Part shown: in pieces, positions 53,258 to 62,377 of the stretch
Layout: the number at the start of each line of letters is the position of its first letter
How positions within the stretch are numbered: position 1 is the first letter of the stretch
Assembly (NCBI RefSeq): GCF_002954705.1
Contig: NZ_MSCO01000001.1
Location: forward strand, 1,284,138-1,348,137
Direction: 5' to 3'
Source of the DNA: Aliivibrio sifiae
Lineage (GTDB): Bacteria; Pseudomonadota; Gammaproteobacteria; Enterobacterales; Vibrionaceae
Length of the DNA stretch: 64,000 nucleotides
The notes under the pieces: model-generated
Database searches by the model: none
What the model saw: the letters and a program-made list of their open reading frames with translations, nothing else
What the model was told of the DNA's origin: nothing
Program-made: the position numbers and the translations under genes

Positions 53258-54130
53258 ATGCTAACTAAATTCCGTGCAGAGCTTATTTTAATTATAACCA
53301 CTCTTTTGGCTGGTGCTGGGTGGGTATTTTCTAAACAAGCAATTCAAGAGTTACCTCCGTTTGGTTTTATTGGTATTCGCTTTATTCTGGCTTCATTGTG
53401 TTTATTGCCATTTTGCTTTGGCGCATTGAAAAAAGCCTTATGGCAAGATTGTGTTCGTTCAATGGGGGTTGGTGTATTGCTTTCTGCCGCTTTGTTCTGT
53501 TGGATCCATGCAATATCAATCAGTGACACTTTAGGTGAAGGGGCGTTTATTATGAGCCTCTCTATGCTGTTTGTTCCTTTACTTGCTTGGCCGTTATTTG
53601 GCAATAGGCCACCAAGAGCATTTTGGTTATCTTTACCCATTGCGGTTTCTGGTTTGTTTTTATTGGCATGGAACGACGGTTGGAATGTATCGGCAAGTCA
53701 ACTATGGTTTATTTTTGCAGCTGTAGGGCTTGCGACGCATTTTAATTTTAACAGTAAATACTCAGCAAGCTTGCCGCCCATTTTATTAACGACATTGCAA
53801 TTATTCACGGTTGGTTGTTTAGGTGTGGTGTTATCACTGTTTTTAGAAGAATGGCCACAAGAGGTGAGTTTAATTACGTGGAAGTGGGTGTTATTAAGTG
53901 TGTTGTTGGCAACCAGTTTACGTTATTTATTACAAACGATAGGACAAAAGTGGGTAACTCCGACTAATGCAGCCATCTTAATGTTACTTGAACCTATTTG
54001 GACCATGCTGCTGAGTGTTTGGATATATGATGAATCGATGCCGTTAAATAAACTTGTTGGCTGTGGTTTATTGCTTCTGTCTTTGGTTTTCTATCGCTTT
54101 AGCCAAGTGAGACATAAGCTGTGGTCGTAG
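53258..54130 (+). CDS. EamA/DMT-family transporter
   Basis: A 290-aa inner-membrane protein with about ten hydrophobic segments in two EamA halves. The family hallmarks are visible: GAGWVFSKQAIQELPPFGFIGIRFILASLCLLP in the first half and TNAAILMLLEPIWTMLLSVWIYDE in the second. EamA proteins export amino acids or other small metabolites; substrate unknown. Single gene, convergent with malI. Confidence 0.9.
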   Translation: MLTKFRAELILIITTLLAGAGWVFSKQAIQELPPFGFIGIRFILASLCLLPFCFGALKKALWQDCVRSMGVGVLLSAALFCWIHAISISDTLGEGAFIMSLSMLFVPLLAWPLFGNRPPRAFWLSLPIAVSGLFLLAWNDGWNVSASQLWFIFAAVGLATHFNFNSKYSASLPPILLTTLQLFTVGCLGVVLSLFLEEWPQEVSLITWKWVLLSVLLATSLRYLLQTIGQKWVTPTNAAILMLLEPIWTMLLSVWIYDESMPLNKLVGCGLLLLSLVFYRFSQVRHKLWS

Positions 54131-54216
54131 TATCAGATGTTTGGGCTTGTAATTATATATTACTAACCCAAATATTTTTTCTTCTATCTGTGGTTTTTAT
54201 TTATTAAAACAGGTAA

Positions 54217-55239
54217 TTAAGCTGAATCACGGGCAATTAATTCTGGGTTTAAAATCAGACTTTGAGGTGCGCTGTCTTTATTGTTGATTTGATGAATTAA
54301 TCTATGTCCAGCTTGGCGGCCAATGTCACGGATAGGGGAAGAGACAAAGGTGAGTGATGGTTGAATTAATTCAGCTTCAGGCACATCATCAAACCCAATG
54401 ATAGCGATTTGTTGCCCAATATAATTATCTTTACCCACACTGCGGTTAGATCGATTAACACCGTATACCGCGCCAAACGCGGTTGATGAATAATGGCAAA
54501 GTATTGCTGTTATTTTTGGGTTTTTATTAATTAGTTGATTTACAGCTTCTGCAGCAGCAGTTTGACTCTTATCACACTCTACTACCCATTCAGGCTTAAA
54601 GGGTAAACCAAACTGCATTAGTGTACTGCAATAACCCCCTAAACGTTCTGCTCTGCTTAATGAATCACTTTGGCCGCCAACGTAAGCAATTTGACGGTGT
54701 CCTTGTTTAATCAAATACTCTGTAGCAATTTTAGCTGCTTGCATATTGTCTGGCCCAACAAAGTCAATTTGTTGTCCTACTTTTGCTCGAGCTACACACA
54801 CTATCGGTAAATTTAAATCTTGTATTTTTTGGACATTAGGAACGCCAATGTCACGGATAGGGCAAAATACAATCCCACCAACGTCTTGAGCGACCATGGT
54901 TTCAATGCATTGATCAAACTTATCTTGATTTGTGCCTGATTGAGTAAGAAAAAGCATATAACCTTTTTCTTCTAATACTTCACTTAACCCTGCCGCAATT
55001 TCAGCATAATAGGGATCACTAATGTCTCTTAGGATCAATCCAATTAATAATGACTGTTTTGAGCGTAAATTAGAGGCCGTACGGTTTTTAATGTAACCAA
55101 GCTCTTGTACTGCTTGATTTACTTTTTGAATGGTTTCAGGTGAGATCCGTCCTTTATCGCTCAGTGCCATTGATACGGTTGTTACTGAGACGCCAGCGCG
55201 TTTTGCAACATCCTTAATATTTGCTTTTTTGTTTGTCAT
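54217..55239 (-). CDS. malI: LacI-family repressor MalI
   Basis: A 340-aa LacI-type repressor: helix-turn-helix and hinge at 8-62 (IKDVAKRAGVSVTTVSMALSDKGRISPETIQKVNQAV), then a periplasmic-binding-protein-like effector domain. It is divergent from malX-malY, as in E. coli, where MalI represses malXY. Two near-identical operators, GATAAAACGTTTTACC and GGTAAAACGTTTTACC, between the genes match the known E. coli MalI site GATAAAACGTTTTATC in core and length, which supports the name. Confidence 0.9.
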   Translation of the reverse strand: MTNKKANIKDVAKRAGVSVTTVSMALSDKGRISPETIQKVNQAVQELGYIKNRTASNLRSKQSLLIGLILRDISDPYYAEIAAGLSEVLEEKGYMLFLTQSGTNQDKFDQCIETMVAQDVGGIVFCPIRDIGVPNVQKIQDLNLPIVCVARAKVGQQIDFVGPDNMQAAKIATEYLIKQGHRQIAYVGGQSDSLSRAERLGGYCSTLMQFGLPFKPEWVVECDKSQTAAAEAVNQLINKNPKITAILCHYSSTAFGAVYGVNRSNRSVGKDNYIGQQIAIIGFDDVPEAELIQPSLTFVSSPIRDIGRQAGHRLIHQINNKDSAPQSLILNPELIARDSA

Positions 55240-55261
55240 AGCACTTCTTTTACCACGATTA

Positions 55262-55277
55262 GATAAAACGTTTTACC
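55262..55277. promoter_or_regulatory. MalI operator 1 (malI-proximal)
   Basis: GATAAAACGTTTTACC, one mismatch from a perfect palindrome, 23 bases upstream of the malI start; suited to autoregulation of malI. Confidence 0.8.
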
Positions 55278-55360
55278 TAATAAAACACATTTATTACCGC
55301 CATTCTAGCGTAATTATGAATCTAATGGAAAAAGATCGTGATCACTCGCACAAGATTGTT

Positions 55361-55376
55361 GGTAAAACGTTTTACC
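55361..55376. promoter_or_regulatory. MalI operator 2 (malX-proximal)
   Basis: GGTAAAACGTTTTACC is a perfect 16-bp palindrome about 112 bases before malX. Together with operator 1, centred 99 bases away, it would let MalI control both divergent promoters. Confidence 0.82.
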
Positions 55377-55487
55377 AAGATTTGTCAGGTGTATTGTATT
55401 GACCAAGATTAAGAGGAAATTTAAATCAATAAAGACGTTTAAATTACTCAACGGTATTTATTTTAAGTGATCAATTAAGGATATTTT

Positions 55488-57065
55488 ATGCAGCAAAAAG
55501 CGAATAAAACGACTTTATGGGAGTTCTTACAAAGCTTAGGAAAAACCTTCATGGTTCCTGTTGCTTTACTTGCGTTCTCAGGGATATTACTTGGTATTGG
55601 TAGCTCTTTCTCAAGTGCTGCATTAAAAGAGGCAATGCCATTTTTTGATAATGTTGTTTTCCAATATTTATTTATATGGATGACAAAGATTGGTTTAGTT
55701 GCCTTTATTTATCTTCCTGTCATGTTTGCAATTGCCATCCCTATGGGTCTTGCTCGTGAAGAGAAAGGGGTAGCTGCATTTTCTGGTTTGGTTGGTTACG
55801 CTGCACTAAATTTAGCGGTTAACTTTTACCTAACGGTGAATGGTGTACTTGATAATGAAGTGTTACGTGAAGCTTACGGTGTAAAATCTATCTTAGGAAC
55901 CGAATCGATTGATACTGGTATTTTAGGTGCGGTTATCGTTGGTATTATCGTTGCTAAGCTGCATGTTCGCTTCTATACGTTTAAGATGCCTGATGCATTA
56001 GCTTTCTTTGGTGGTGCTCGCTTTGTTCCTATTATTTCAACGATTACGTTAGGTGTTGTTGGTTTATTGGTTCCTTTTATTTGGCCTTACTTTGCGGCAG
56101 GTATTAACGGCATTGGTCACGTTATTGCTGGTGCAGGTGATTTTGGTCCTTTCTTATTTGGCATGAGCGAACGTCTACTTTTACCTATTGGTCTTCATCA
56201 TATTTTAGTTGCGCTTATTCGTTTTACTGAAGCGGGCGGCACGATGGAAGTGTGTGGTGATACGGTATCTGGCGCATTAAACATTTTCTACTCAGAGCTT
56301 TCTTGTTCTGAAACTCAAGGCTTTACTCCATCAGTTACTGCTTTCTTATCTCAAGGCAAAATGCCTGCATTCTTGGGTGGCCTTCCTGGTGCAGCTTTGG
56401 CTATGTACCACTGTGCTAAAGTTGAAAACCGCAGCAAGATTAAAGCGTTATTAGTTTCAGGAGTGGTTGCTTGTATTGTTGGTGGTATCACTGAACCGCT
56501 TGAATTCTTATTCCTATTCGTTGCTCCAGTTTTGTATTTTATCCACGCAATTTTAACTGGTCTTGGTTTCATGATTATGGGAATGCTAGACGTTACTATT
56601 GGTAACACCGATGGCAATATTATTGATTTCTTAGTCTTTGGTGTGCTTCAAGGTCTGTCTACTAAATGGTATCTAGTTCCTGTGGTTGCAGGTGTTTGGT
56701 TCGCGGTTTATTACTTTGTGTTTAAGTTTGCGATTCTTAAGTTCAACCTTAAAACTCCAGGCCGTGAAGCGGAAGACGTTGCGATGTCTAAAGAAGAAGC
56801 GGCAATTATTGCAACAGCTGGTGGTAAAGGAAAACTTATCCTTGCAGCACTTGGTGGTGCAGAGAATATCACGTCATTAGATAACTGTATTACACGTTTA
56901 CGTATGACGGTTGAAGACATGAGTTTGGTTGATGATGCTCAGTTAAAACTGTATGGCGCTCTTGGTGTCGTTAAGCTTGATGAACATAGCTTACAGGTTG
57001 TTATTGGCGCGCAAGTTCATATTGTAAAAAATGAAATGCAATCCTTAATGTCAGCAACAGCTTAA
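55488..57065 (+). CDS. malX: PTS maltose/glucose-type EIICB component MalX
   Basis: A 525-aa PTS permease. The membrane-embedded EIIC domain (residues 1-400) has about ten hydrophobic segments and the substrate-binding region GGITEPLEFLFLFVAP. The C-terminal EIIB domain (about 445-525) carries the phosphorylated Cys in the motif LDNCITRLRMTV. It imports and phosphorylates glucose, maltose or a related sugar. AAGGA precedes the ATG. It is the first gene of malX-malY-manA under MalI. Confidence 0.92.
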   Translation: MQQKANKTTLWEFLQSLGKTFMVPVALLAFSGILLGIGSSFSSAALKEAMPFFDNVVFQYLFIWMTKIGLVAFIYLPVMFAIAIPMGLAREEKGVAAFSGLVGYAALNLAVNFYLTVNGVLDNEVLREAYGVKSILGTESIDTGILGAVIVGIIVAKLHVRFYTFKMPDALAFFGGARFVPIISTITLGVVGLLVPFIWPYFAAGINGIGHVIAGAGDFGPFLFGMSERLLLPIGLHHILVALIRFTEAGGTMEVCGDTVSGALNIFYSELSCSETQGFTPSVTAFLSQGKMPAFLGGLPGAALAMYHCAKVENRSKIKALLVSGVVACIVGGITEPLEFLFLFVAPVLYFIHAILTGLGFMIMGMLDVTIGNTDGNIIDFLVFGVLQGLSTKWYLVPVVAGVWFAVYYFVFKFAILKFNLKTPGREAEDVAMSKEEAAIIATAGGKGKLILAALGGAENITSLDNCITRLRMTVEDMSLVDDAQLKLYGALGVVKLDEHSLQVVIGAQVHIVKNEMQSLMSATA

Positions 57066-57074
57066 TCGCTAATA

Positions 57075-57098
57075 GGTGGAGGTTCTCTCCACCTTTTT
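57075..57098 (+). terminator. Hairpin terminator between malX and malY
   Basis: GGTGGAG-GTTCT-CTCCACC followed by five T lies 10 bases after the malX stop. Because malY has only 82 bases in front of it and continues the operon, this probably causes partial termination and lowers malY-manA expression. Confidence 0.75.
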
Positions 57099-57146
57099 CA
57101 CATCCTTCGTATTTTAATCTTATAGAAATGAGCTTTTGGAGTCGCT

Positions 57147-58319
57147 ATGTTTACTTTCTCTGAGCAAATCAATCGTAAAGGCAGTTACTGCACTCAATGG
57201 GATTACGTTGCTGATCGCTTCGGTGAGGCCGATCTTTTACCGTTTACAATATCAGATATGGATTTTGCTGCGCCACCTGTGGTTATGAATGCACTAAAAT
57301 CACGAATGGAACATCCTGTATTTGGTTATAGCCGTTGGGATCACAGCGATTTTAAAGGGGCGATTACGGATTGGTTTAAGCACCGTTTTAATGCTGAGCT
57401 TGATGGTAACCATCTTGTTTATGGGCCATCTGTTATTTACATTATTTCGCAGTTGATCCGTCAATGGAGCAGTGCAGGTGAAGGTATTATTATTCATACT
57501 CCTGCTTATGATGCCTTTGATAAAATGATTTTAGGGTTAGAACGAACGATTATTCCAAATCAATTATCCCCTTCTTCAGATGGTTATCAAATTGATTGGA
57601 ATGTATTTGAAGCTCAATTATCTGATCCTAATAACACGATTTTATTGCTTTGTAGCCCTCATAATCCGACAGGTAAAGTCTGGAGTTGTGAAGAGTTGAA
57701 ACGCATGGCAGTTCTTTGTGAAAAGTATCATGTTGCTGTTATTAGCGATGAGATCCACATGGATATCTGTTTTAAACCTCATACGCCTTGGCAAGGGTTT
57801 GGTATGGGGACTCGTTGGGCTTTAGTCAGCTCAGCATCAAAGTCATTCAATATTCCGGCACTTAACGGCTCTTATGCATTTATTACTGATGACATCGCAA
57901 GAGAGAATTACTTATTTAACCTTAAACAAGTGGATGGCCTTTCTTCTCCTTCTATTCTTGGTGTTATTGGTTTAATGGCCGCTTATCAAGAAGGTGGTCC
58001 TTGGCTTGATGAACTGAAATCGTACTTATATGAAAATCATCGTTATGTTCAAGAGATGTTGGCGAAAGAGTTACCAAGTATTGGTTATCAAATTCCTGAT
58101 TCAACGTACCTTGCATGGATTGATCTTTCTTCTTTATCGTTAGATATGGATGCTTTAAATCAGTGCTTAATTAAGAGCCATAAAGTTGCCATCATGCAAG
58201 GCAGTACTTATGGGATTGCAGGGAAAGGTTTTGTAAGGCTTAACCTAGGTTGTCCGCGCATAAAAGTAGAGCAAGGATTAACGGCTCTTATTTTTGCAAT
58301 TAAAGAGTTATCTTTATGA
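57147..58319 (+). CDS. malY: MalY/PatB-type pyridoxal-phosphate beta-C-S lyase
   Basis: A 390-aa fold-type I PLP enzyme. CSPHNPTGKVW (about 170-180), VISDEIHMDICF (Asp that contacts the PLP ring) and SSASKSFNIPAL (PLP-lysine in SKSFN, about 231-235) are the family hallmarks. MalY cleaves cystathionine and other C-S compounds, and in E. coli also restrains MalT. Length and position after malX support the name over aspartate aminotransferase. The stop overlaps the start of manA by 4 bases. Confidence 0.9.
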   Translation: MFTFSEQINRKGSYCTQWDYVADRFGEADLLPFTISDMDFAAPPVVMNALKSRMEHPVFGYSRWDHSDFKGAITDWFKHRFNAELDGNHLVYGPSVIYIISQLIRQWSSAGEGIIIHTPAYDAFDKMILGLERTIIPNQLSPSSDGYQIDWNVFEAQLSDPNNTILLLCSPHNPTGKVWSCEELKRMAVLCEKYHVAVISDEIHMDICFKPHTPWQGFGMGTRWALVSSASKSFNIPALNGSYAFITDDIARENYLFNLKQVDGLSSPSILGVIGLMAAYQEGGPWLDELKSYLYENHRYVQEMLAKELPSIGYQIPDSTYLAWIDLSSLSLDMDALNQCLIKSHKVAIMQGSTYGIAGKGFVRLNLGCPRIKVEQGLTALIFAIKELSL

Positions 58320-59422
58320 ATAGTGTATATACCGTTAAAGCAGGGCAGCGTCATTACCAATGGGGATCTCATCTACTTTATGGGCTGTTTGGACTTCCAA
58401 TCCAAGATGATAAACCACTGGCTGAATTATGGTTTGGTGGGCATCCATCGTTGCCTTCTAAAGTTCAACTTGATGACAATTCTTGGCAAACATTAGATAA
58501 GTTTTTAGAGCAAAAACCTCTGAATTTTTTGTTTAAAGTATTGAGTGCCTCTCAGCCTTTATCTCTTCAGGTTCATCCGAATAATACTCAAGCGAAAGAA
58601 GGTTTTGAGCGTGAAAATGCACAGCACATTCCTTTAGATGCACCATACCGAAATTATAAAGACGCTTACGCGAAACCTGAAATGGTCATGGCGCTGTCAC
58701 CTTTTAAAATTATGGTGGGATTTAAGAAGTTAGACGATATTACGGATAATCTTGGTTTAATTCAGTCAGAAGCATTAAACGCTATCTTACAAAGTGAAGC
58801 ATTTAATCATCAGACATTATTATTATCATTGTTGCAATTAGCACAAGAAGATAAGCAGCAGATCATTGCACAGGCATTATCCATTGGGATTGGTCACAAT
58901 GACCCAATGTGGCAGCAATTGGTAGAGCTTGCACATTATTATCCAAGTGATATTGGGGTATTAGCGCCACTTTATATGAACTGTTTAACTCTAGAACCAG
59001 GTGAGGCGATGTATTTACCCGCGGGTACTATTCATGCGTATACAAAGGGTACGTGTATTGAGTTGATGGGCTGTTCAGATAATGTATTACGAGCAGGGCT
59101 TACTCCAAAATATATTGATACCGCTGAGTTAATGGCTTGTACTCAATTTACTTCGTTTATCCCTGAAAAGTTAGCACCAATGCTTGTTGAATCAGAACAA
59201 ATATTGCAGCCAACAGAGACCGATTTCGGATTGGCATTATGCCAAGTTACTGAGCATGAGCAATCTTTAACGGTGACGTCTCGTTCAATTTTATTGGTTG
59301 CTAAAGGGCGTGTTCAATTTAATGACACTGTGTTGTTAGCAGGGCAATCATTATTCATTGAATCAGGTACTTATAAGGTGTCTGGTGATGGATTATTAGT
59401 TCGGGCTTTTGAATCTAAATAA
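58316..59422 (+). CDS. manA: Mannose-6-phosphate isomerase, class I
   Basis: A 368-aa type I phosphomannose isomerase interconverting fructose-6-phosphate and mannose-6-phosphate. Zinc-site features are visible: LQVHPNN (Gln and His, about 85-91), YAKPEMVMAL (Glu, about 119) and LPAGTIHAYTKG (His, about 235). It follows malY with an ATGA overlap and precedes a strong terminator, so it is the third gene of the MalI-controlled operon. In E. coli malXY has no manA; the addition suggests the transported sugar enters glycolysis through hexose-phosphate interconversion (inference). Confidence 0.92.
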   Translation: MNSVYTVKAGQRHYQWGSHLLYGLFGLPIQDDKPLAELWFGGHPSLPSKVQLDDNSWQTLDKFLEQKPLNFLFKVLSASQPLSLQVHPNNTQAKEGFERENAQHIPLDAPYRNYKDAYAKPEMVMALSPFKIMVGFKKLDDITDNLGLIQSEALNAILQSEAFNHQTLLLSLLQLAQEDKQQIIAQALSIGIGHNDPMWQQLVELAHYYPSDIGVLAPLYMNCLTLEPGEAMYLPAGTIHAYTKGTCIELMGCSDNVLRAGLTPKYIDTAELMACTQFTSFIPEKLAPMLVESEQILQPTETDFGLALCQVTEHEQSLTVTSRSILLVAKGRVQFNDTVLLAGQSLFIESGTYKVSGDGLLVRAFESK

Positions 59423-59427
59423 CCTCA

Positions 59428-59457
59428 AGAGCCGGTAATCTTACCGGCTCTTTTTTA
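59428..59457 (+). terminator. Terminator of malX-malY-manA
   Basis: A perfect 12-bp stem, AAGAGCCGGTAA / TTACCGGCTCTT with a very short loop, followed by a T-run, starts 6 bases after the manA stop. Confidence 0.9.
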
Positions 59458-59595
59458 TCAATAGTCTTAAATACTTAATACACCATTTATTTATCTCAAT
59501 GTATTATTCAGATTAAGCACAAGGGTGTGCAATAGTATTAGGTTGGATATGTTTAAAAATAAATTGGCAGTTTTAAGCTAAAGTGAATGAATAAT

Positions 59596-59622
59596 AAAAA
59601 GCTCGTATTGTAGAGTACGAGC
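59596..59622 (-). terminator. Terminator of the malE pseudogene
   Basis: On the minus strand GCTCGTA ... TACGAGC is followed by TTTTT, 15 bases beyond the malE stop: a normal gene end kept after the gene was broken. Confidence 0.8.
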
Positions 59623-59637
59623 CCTTTTATTGATGTA

Positions 59638-60816
59638 CTATCTTGTGATTTGTTGTGCTGCCATATCTAATGCTTCTTTGACGGTTTGTTTTCCTTGCAT
59701 TGCATTGTCAATAGCCGCTCCTTCTGAAAACCAGTAAGACGTCATTTGTGGAATATTAGGCATGATTTCTCCATTTTCTGCATTAATCATGGTTGATTTA
59801 ATACGCTCATCACTTTCTAATATTCTTTGGAACGACTTTAATGTCACAGCCCCTAATGGCTTATCGTCATTCATGATTTTTAAAGCGTCATCTTGATATA
59901 AGTAGTTTTCAAGAAATTCGACGGCGAGATCAATATTTGGGCTTGAAGCATTAATACCAGCACTTAATACACCGACAAAGGGGTTTCCTTTTCCACCATT
60001 GAGTGTTGGCAAAACAGCGACTCCGTAATTAACCCCAAGCTTGTCTAAGTTACCCCACGCCCAAGGTCCATTGATAGTCATTGCAGCATTACCTTTAGCA
60101 AATGCGGCTTCTGAAACTGAATAATCCATATTTGGATTAACGATACCTTTATTCACCATATCAACTAAAAATTGAAGGCCCTGAACCGCTGTTTTGTTAT
60201 TTACACCAGTATCTTTCGCATTATAGCCTGTGGTGGTTCTTTTGAATGCATACGCTCCACCAGAAGAGATCATTGGCCACGTGAAGTAGGCATTTTTCAC
60301 ATCCCACATCAATCCTGTTTTACCTTGTTTTGCCATGTCTTTGTGTATGCTTTCTAATTCTTCCCATGTTTGAGGTGGGGTAGGAAGTAAATCTTTATTA
60401 TAAATAAGGGAAGGGGCTTCTATCGCGACAGGATAGCCGATCAGTTTTCCATTAAACGTTACCGCGTCCCAACTAAAATCAACCAACTTATCCTTAAATT
60501 CTTCGCTTGGATTAATTTCATAAAGCAACCCTCATTCAGCATAGCCCCCAAAGCGGTCGTGAGCCCAAAAAATAATATCAGGTCCTTCTCCCGTTGATGC
60601 TGTCTGCTGAAATTTAGTTTCTAAAGCATCAGGGTGTTGTACTCGAATTTTAATGCCAGTGTCTTCTTCGAACTTTTCACCAATTAATGCTAACCCTTCA
60701 TAACTTTTATCACCGTTTATCCAGATGGTGATTTCACCTTCTTCCATGGCGATAACTGGAGATGAAAGTAAATCAGCAAAGACACAAGCGGGTAAAATTT
60801 TCATTGTTCGTTTCAT
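59638..60816 (-). pseudogene. malE: Maltose-binding protein gene malE interrupted by an in-frame TGA
   Basis: The reading frame encodes a full-length periplasmic maltose-binding protein of about 392 codons, except for one in-frame TGA at 60529-60531. The segment before it ends HDRFGGYAE and the one after continues GLLYEINPSEEF, matching E. coli Mal[17 protein letters not shown], so TCA (Ser) has become TGA by one base change. The signal peptide, sugar-binding residues (MTINGPWAWGN, NIPQMTSYW) and C-terminus (ALDMAAQQITR) are intact. No malF, malG or malK is nearby, so this is an orphan copy. The break is recent; read-through or a sequencing error remain possible. Confidence 0.88.
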
Positions 60817-61146
60817 AATTATTCCGTTATTTAAAAACGTTCAGTTACAAGGGTTAAGTACTTGGGTGAGCACATATAACTTATATTACGAGATAAATTA
60901 GAATGAGAGAAATAGCATGAAATCAAAATAAGATAGATAAAAACTATGGTTAATCGATTATTAGTGATAGCTATCAAGTATTGGCTGAAATGCTCTTTTA
61001 AAGTAAGGTTAATTAATGTGAAGAAGAGCATGCTATTAAGTAATTAAAGCTTGTTTTTTTATTTATTAATTTAGAATGTTTTGACGGTGCTATGATATTT
61101 AGAGTTTAAAACAGTGTTATACTCTCGTTATCAAATGGAGATGTAT
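60817..61146. other. Intergenic region upstream of malE pseudogene
   Basis: These 330 bases hold no gene. They must contain the malE promoter (minus strand) and that of the small PA3496-like gene. No clear MalT box (GGGGATGAGG-like) is seen. Confidence 0.5.
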
Positions 61147-61296
61147 ATGACTGATAAAATTAAACCAGTACGTGAAGTTAAATCAAGGAAGAAAGCAAAG
61201 CAAACAAACTCTGATGGGAACATTAAAGTTGATGCTCGCTCTAAAATTGAAGAGATTTTAGCGCAACGCGAATTTGATAAAATGTACGAACTATAA
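61147..61296 (+). CDS. Small PA3496-family-like protein
   Basis: A 49-aa basic protein (MTDKIKPVREVKSRKKAKQ ... ARSKIEEILAQREFDKMYEL). The ARSKIEEILAQRE part resembles the C-terminus of PA3496-type small proteins, described as putative envelope-integrity factors, which are common in Vibrio and Pseudomonas. TGGAG lies 8 bases before ATG 61147; upstream ATGs at 61132 and 61141 are less well placed. Single gene with its own terminator. Confidence 0.65.
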   Translation: MTDKIKPVREVKSRKKAKQTNSDGNIKVDARSKIEEILAQREFDKMYEL

Positions 61297-61323
61297 CGCT
61301 TAATAAGCGTTAAATAAAAATAG

Positions 61324-61362
61324 AAAAGAACGTATTGCTATAAACGCTTTACGTTCTTTTTT
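61324..61362 (+). terminator. Terminator after the PA3496-like gene
   Basis: AAAAGAACGT (61324-61333) pairs with ACGTTCTTTT (61351-61360) and continues into further T residues, 28 bases after the stop codon. Confidence 0.75.
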
Positions 61363-61445
61363 CTTATAAAAAGACAGTAAGTTTATTTTTCCCTTTACGC
61401 TTACTTTGACTCATTATTTAGGGAATATTTAGTTAAAGTTTAGGA

Positions 61446-62235
61446 ATGAAGCTTAAAAGTTTGGTATTTAGTATTAGTGCTGTTTTGCTTTCTGGTTGTG
61501 GCGTCGCGACAGAGAAGCAAAAATATAACGCCGATGTGATCATCAATAATGGACAAATATTGACAGTGAACTCTGCAATGAAAGTCATTGATTATGGTGT
61601 TGTTGTCATTAAAAATGATCTGCTAATTACTCCAGCTTATGCTCCCCAGCAGTTTATACGGTGAGTAAAGAGAAACTTCAAGAAATTAACAAGTTATCCG
61701 CAGATTATGATGTTCCAGTATTAATACATGTCGCTGAATTTCCAAATGAAGAAACGCGTATTAAAGATCCAACAAAAGCAGCATCACCGGTTGAATATTT
61801 AGATGAGATTGGCGTACTTGATGAACGTGTTGTGATTGCACATGGCATTCATTTATCAGAACACGATCAGGTTTTGCTTAAAGAGGCCGATGCTGGGATT
61901 TCATATAATCCAATGGCGAATGCAAAAGGGGCTACAGGTGTTGCTCCTGCGTGGGATATGTATTGAGCCGATATGCGAATTGGTTTAGGTACAGACGGCC
62001 CAATGAGCTCAAATCAAGTCGATTTATGGCGAACTCTAAGTTATGCGGCAAACTGCAACGCTTAAAACATTCAGATAGAACGATCATGATACCGGAACAA
62101 GTGATTGAAATGGCCACCATAGATGGAGCAAAAGCACTGCATATGGAAGAGAAAATCGGCTCTTTAGAAGTAGGAAAAAAGGCAGATATCATTATTGTAG
62201 AAGACTCAATCTGCCAATATTATGCCAAACTATGA
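61446..62235 (+). pseudogene. Decayed amidohydrolase (TrzA/AtzA-type deaminase) lipoprotein gene
   Basis: Three pieces of one amidohydrolase remain. 61446-61664 encodes a lipoprotein signal (LLSGC) and the start of the beta-sandwich (ADVIINNGQILTVNSAMKVIDYGVVVI). It jumps directly to a TPAYAPQQF segment (compare the usual HAPYTVS), so roughly 130 residues with the HxH metal site are deleted. A frame change at about 61661 leads to PVLIHVAEFPNEE and VVIAHGIHLSEHD. A stop at 61963 interrupts before GLGTDGPMSSNQVDLW, and a further frameshift near 62025 precedes PEQVIEMATIDGAKALHMEEKIGSLEVGKKADIIIVE. The product cannot be functional. Confidence 0.88.
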
Positions 62236-62269
62236 CCCATATTCCACATTGGTGCTCCTTGAATAAATC

Positions 62270-62288
62270 AAACTAAACTGTTTAGTTT
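62270..62288. promoter_or_regulatory. TetR operator O1
   Basis: AAACTAAACTGTTTAGTTT has perfect 9-bp arms around one central base, 90 bases upstream of the TetR start. A near-identical palindrome lies before the glutaredoxin-like gene at 63496-63518. Confidence 0.75.
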
Positions 62289-62326
62289 AATTTATCGATA
62301 ATCTACACTAAGTCAACTGGTTTTTG

Positions 62327-62340
62327 AACTAAACGGTTTA
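62327..62340. promoter_or_regulatory. TetR operator O2 (partial)
   Basis: AACTAAACGGTTTA repeats the core of O1 with a small deviation, 38 bases before the start codon; probably a second, weaker site for autoregulation. Confidence 0.55.
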
Positions 62341-62377
62341 TTTTGCTATTATGGAACCAATAAAGGAGAGAGATGTC

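Noticed and set aside
55335-55350. CRP-like site (GTGATCAC region) upstream of malX.
   Set aside because: The spacing does not fit TGTGA-N6-TCACA; not strong enough to list.
60529-60531. In-frame TGA in malE as selenocysteine or programmed read-through.
   Set aside because: No SECIS-like hairpin is apparent after it, the family has Ser at this position, and MalE has no use for selenium; a nonsense mutation is simpler.
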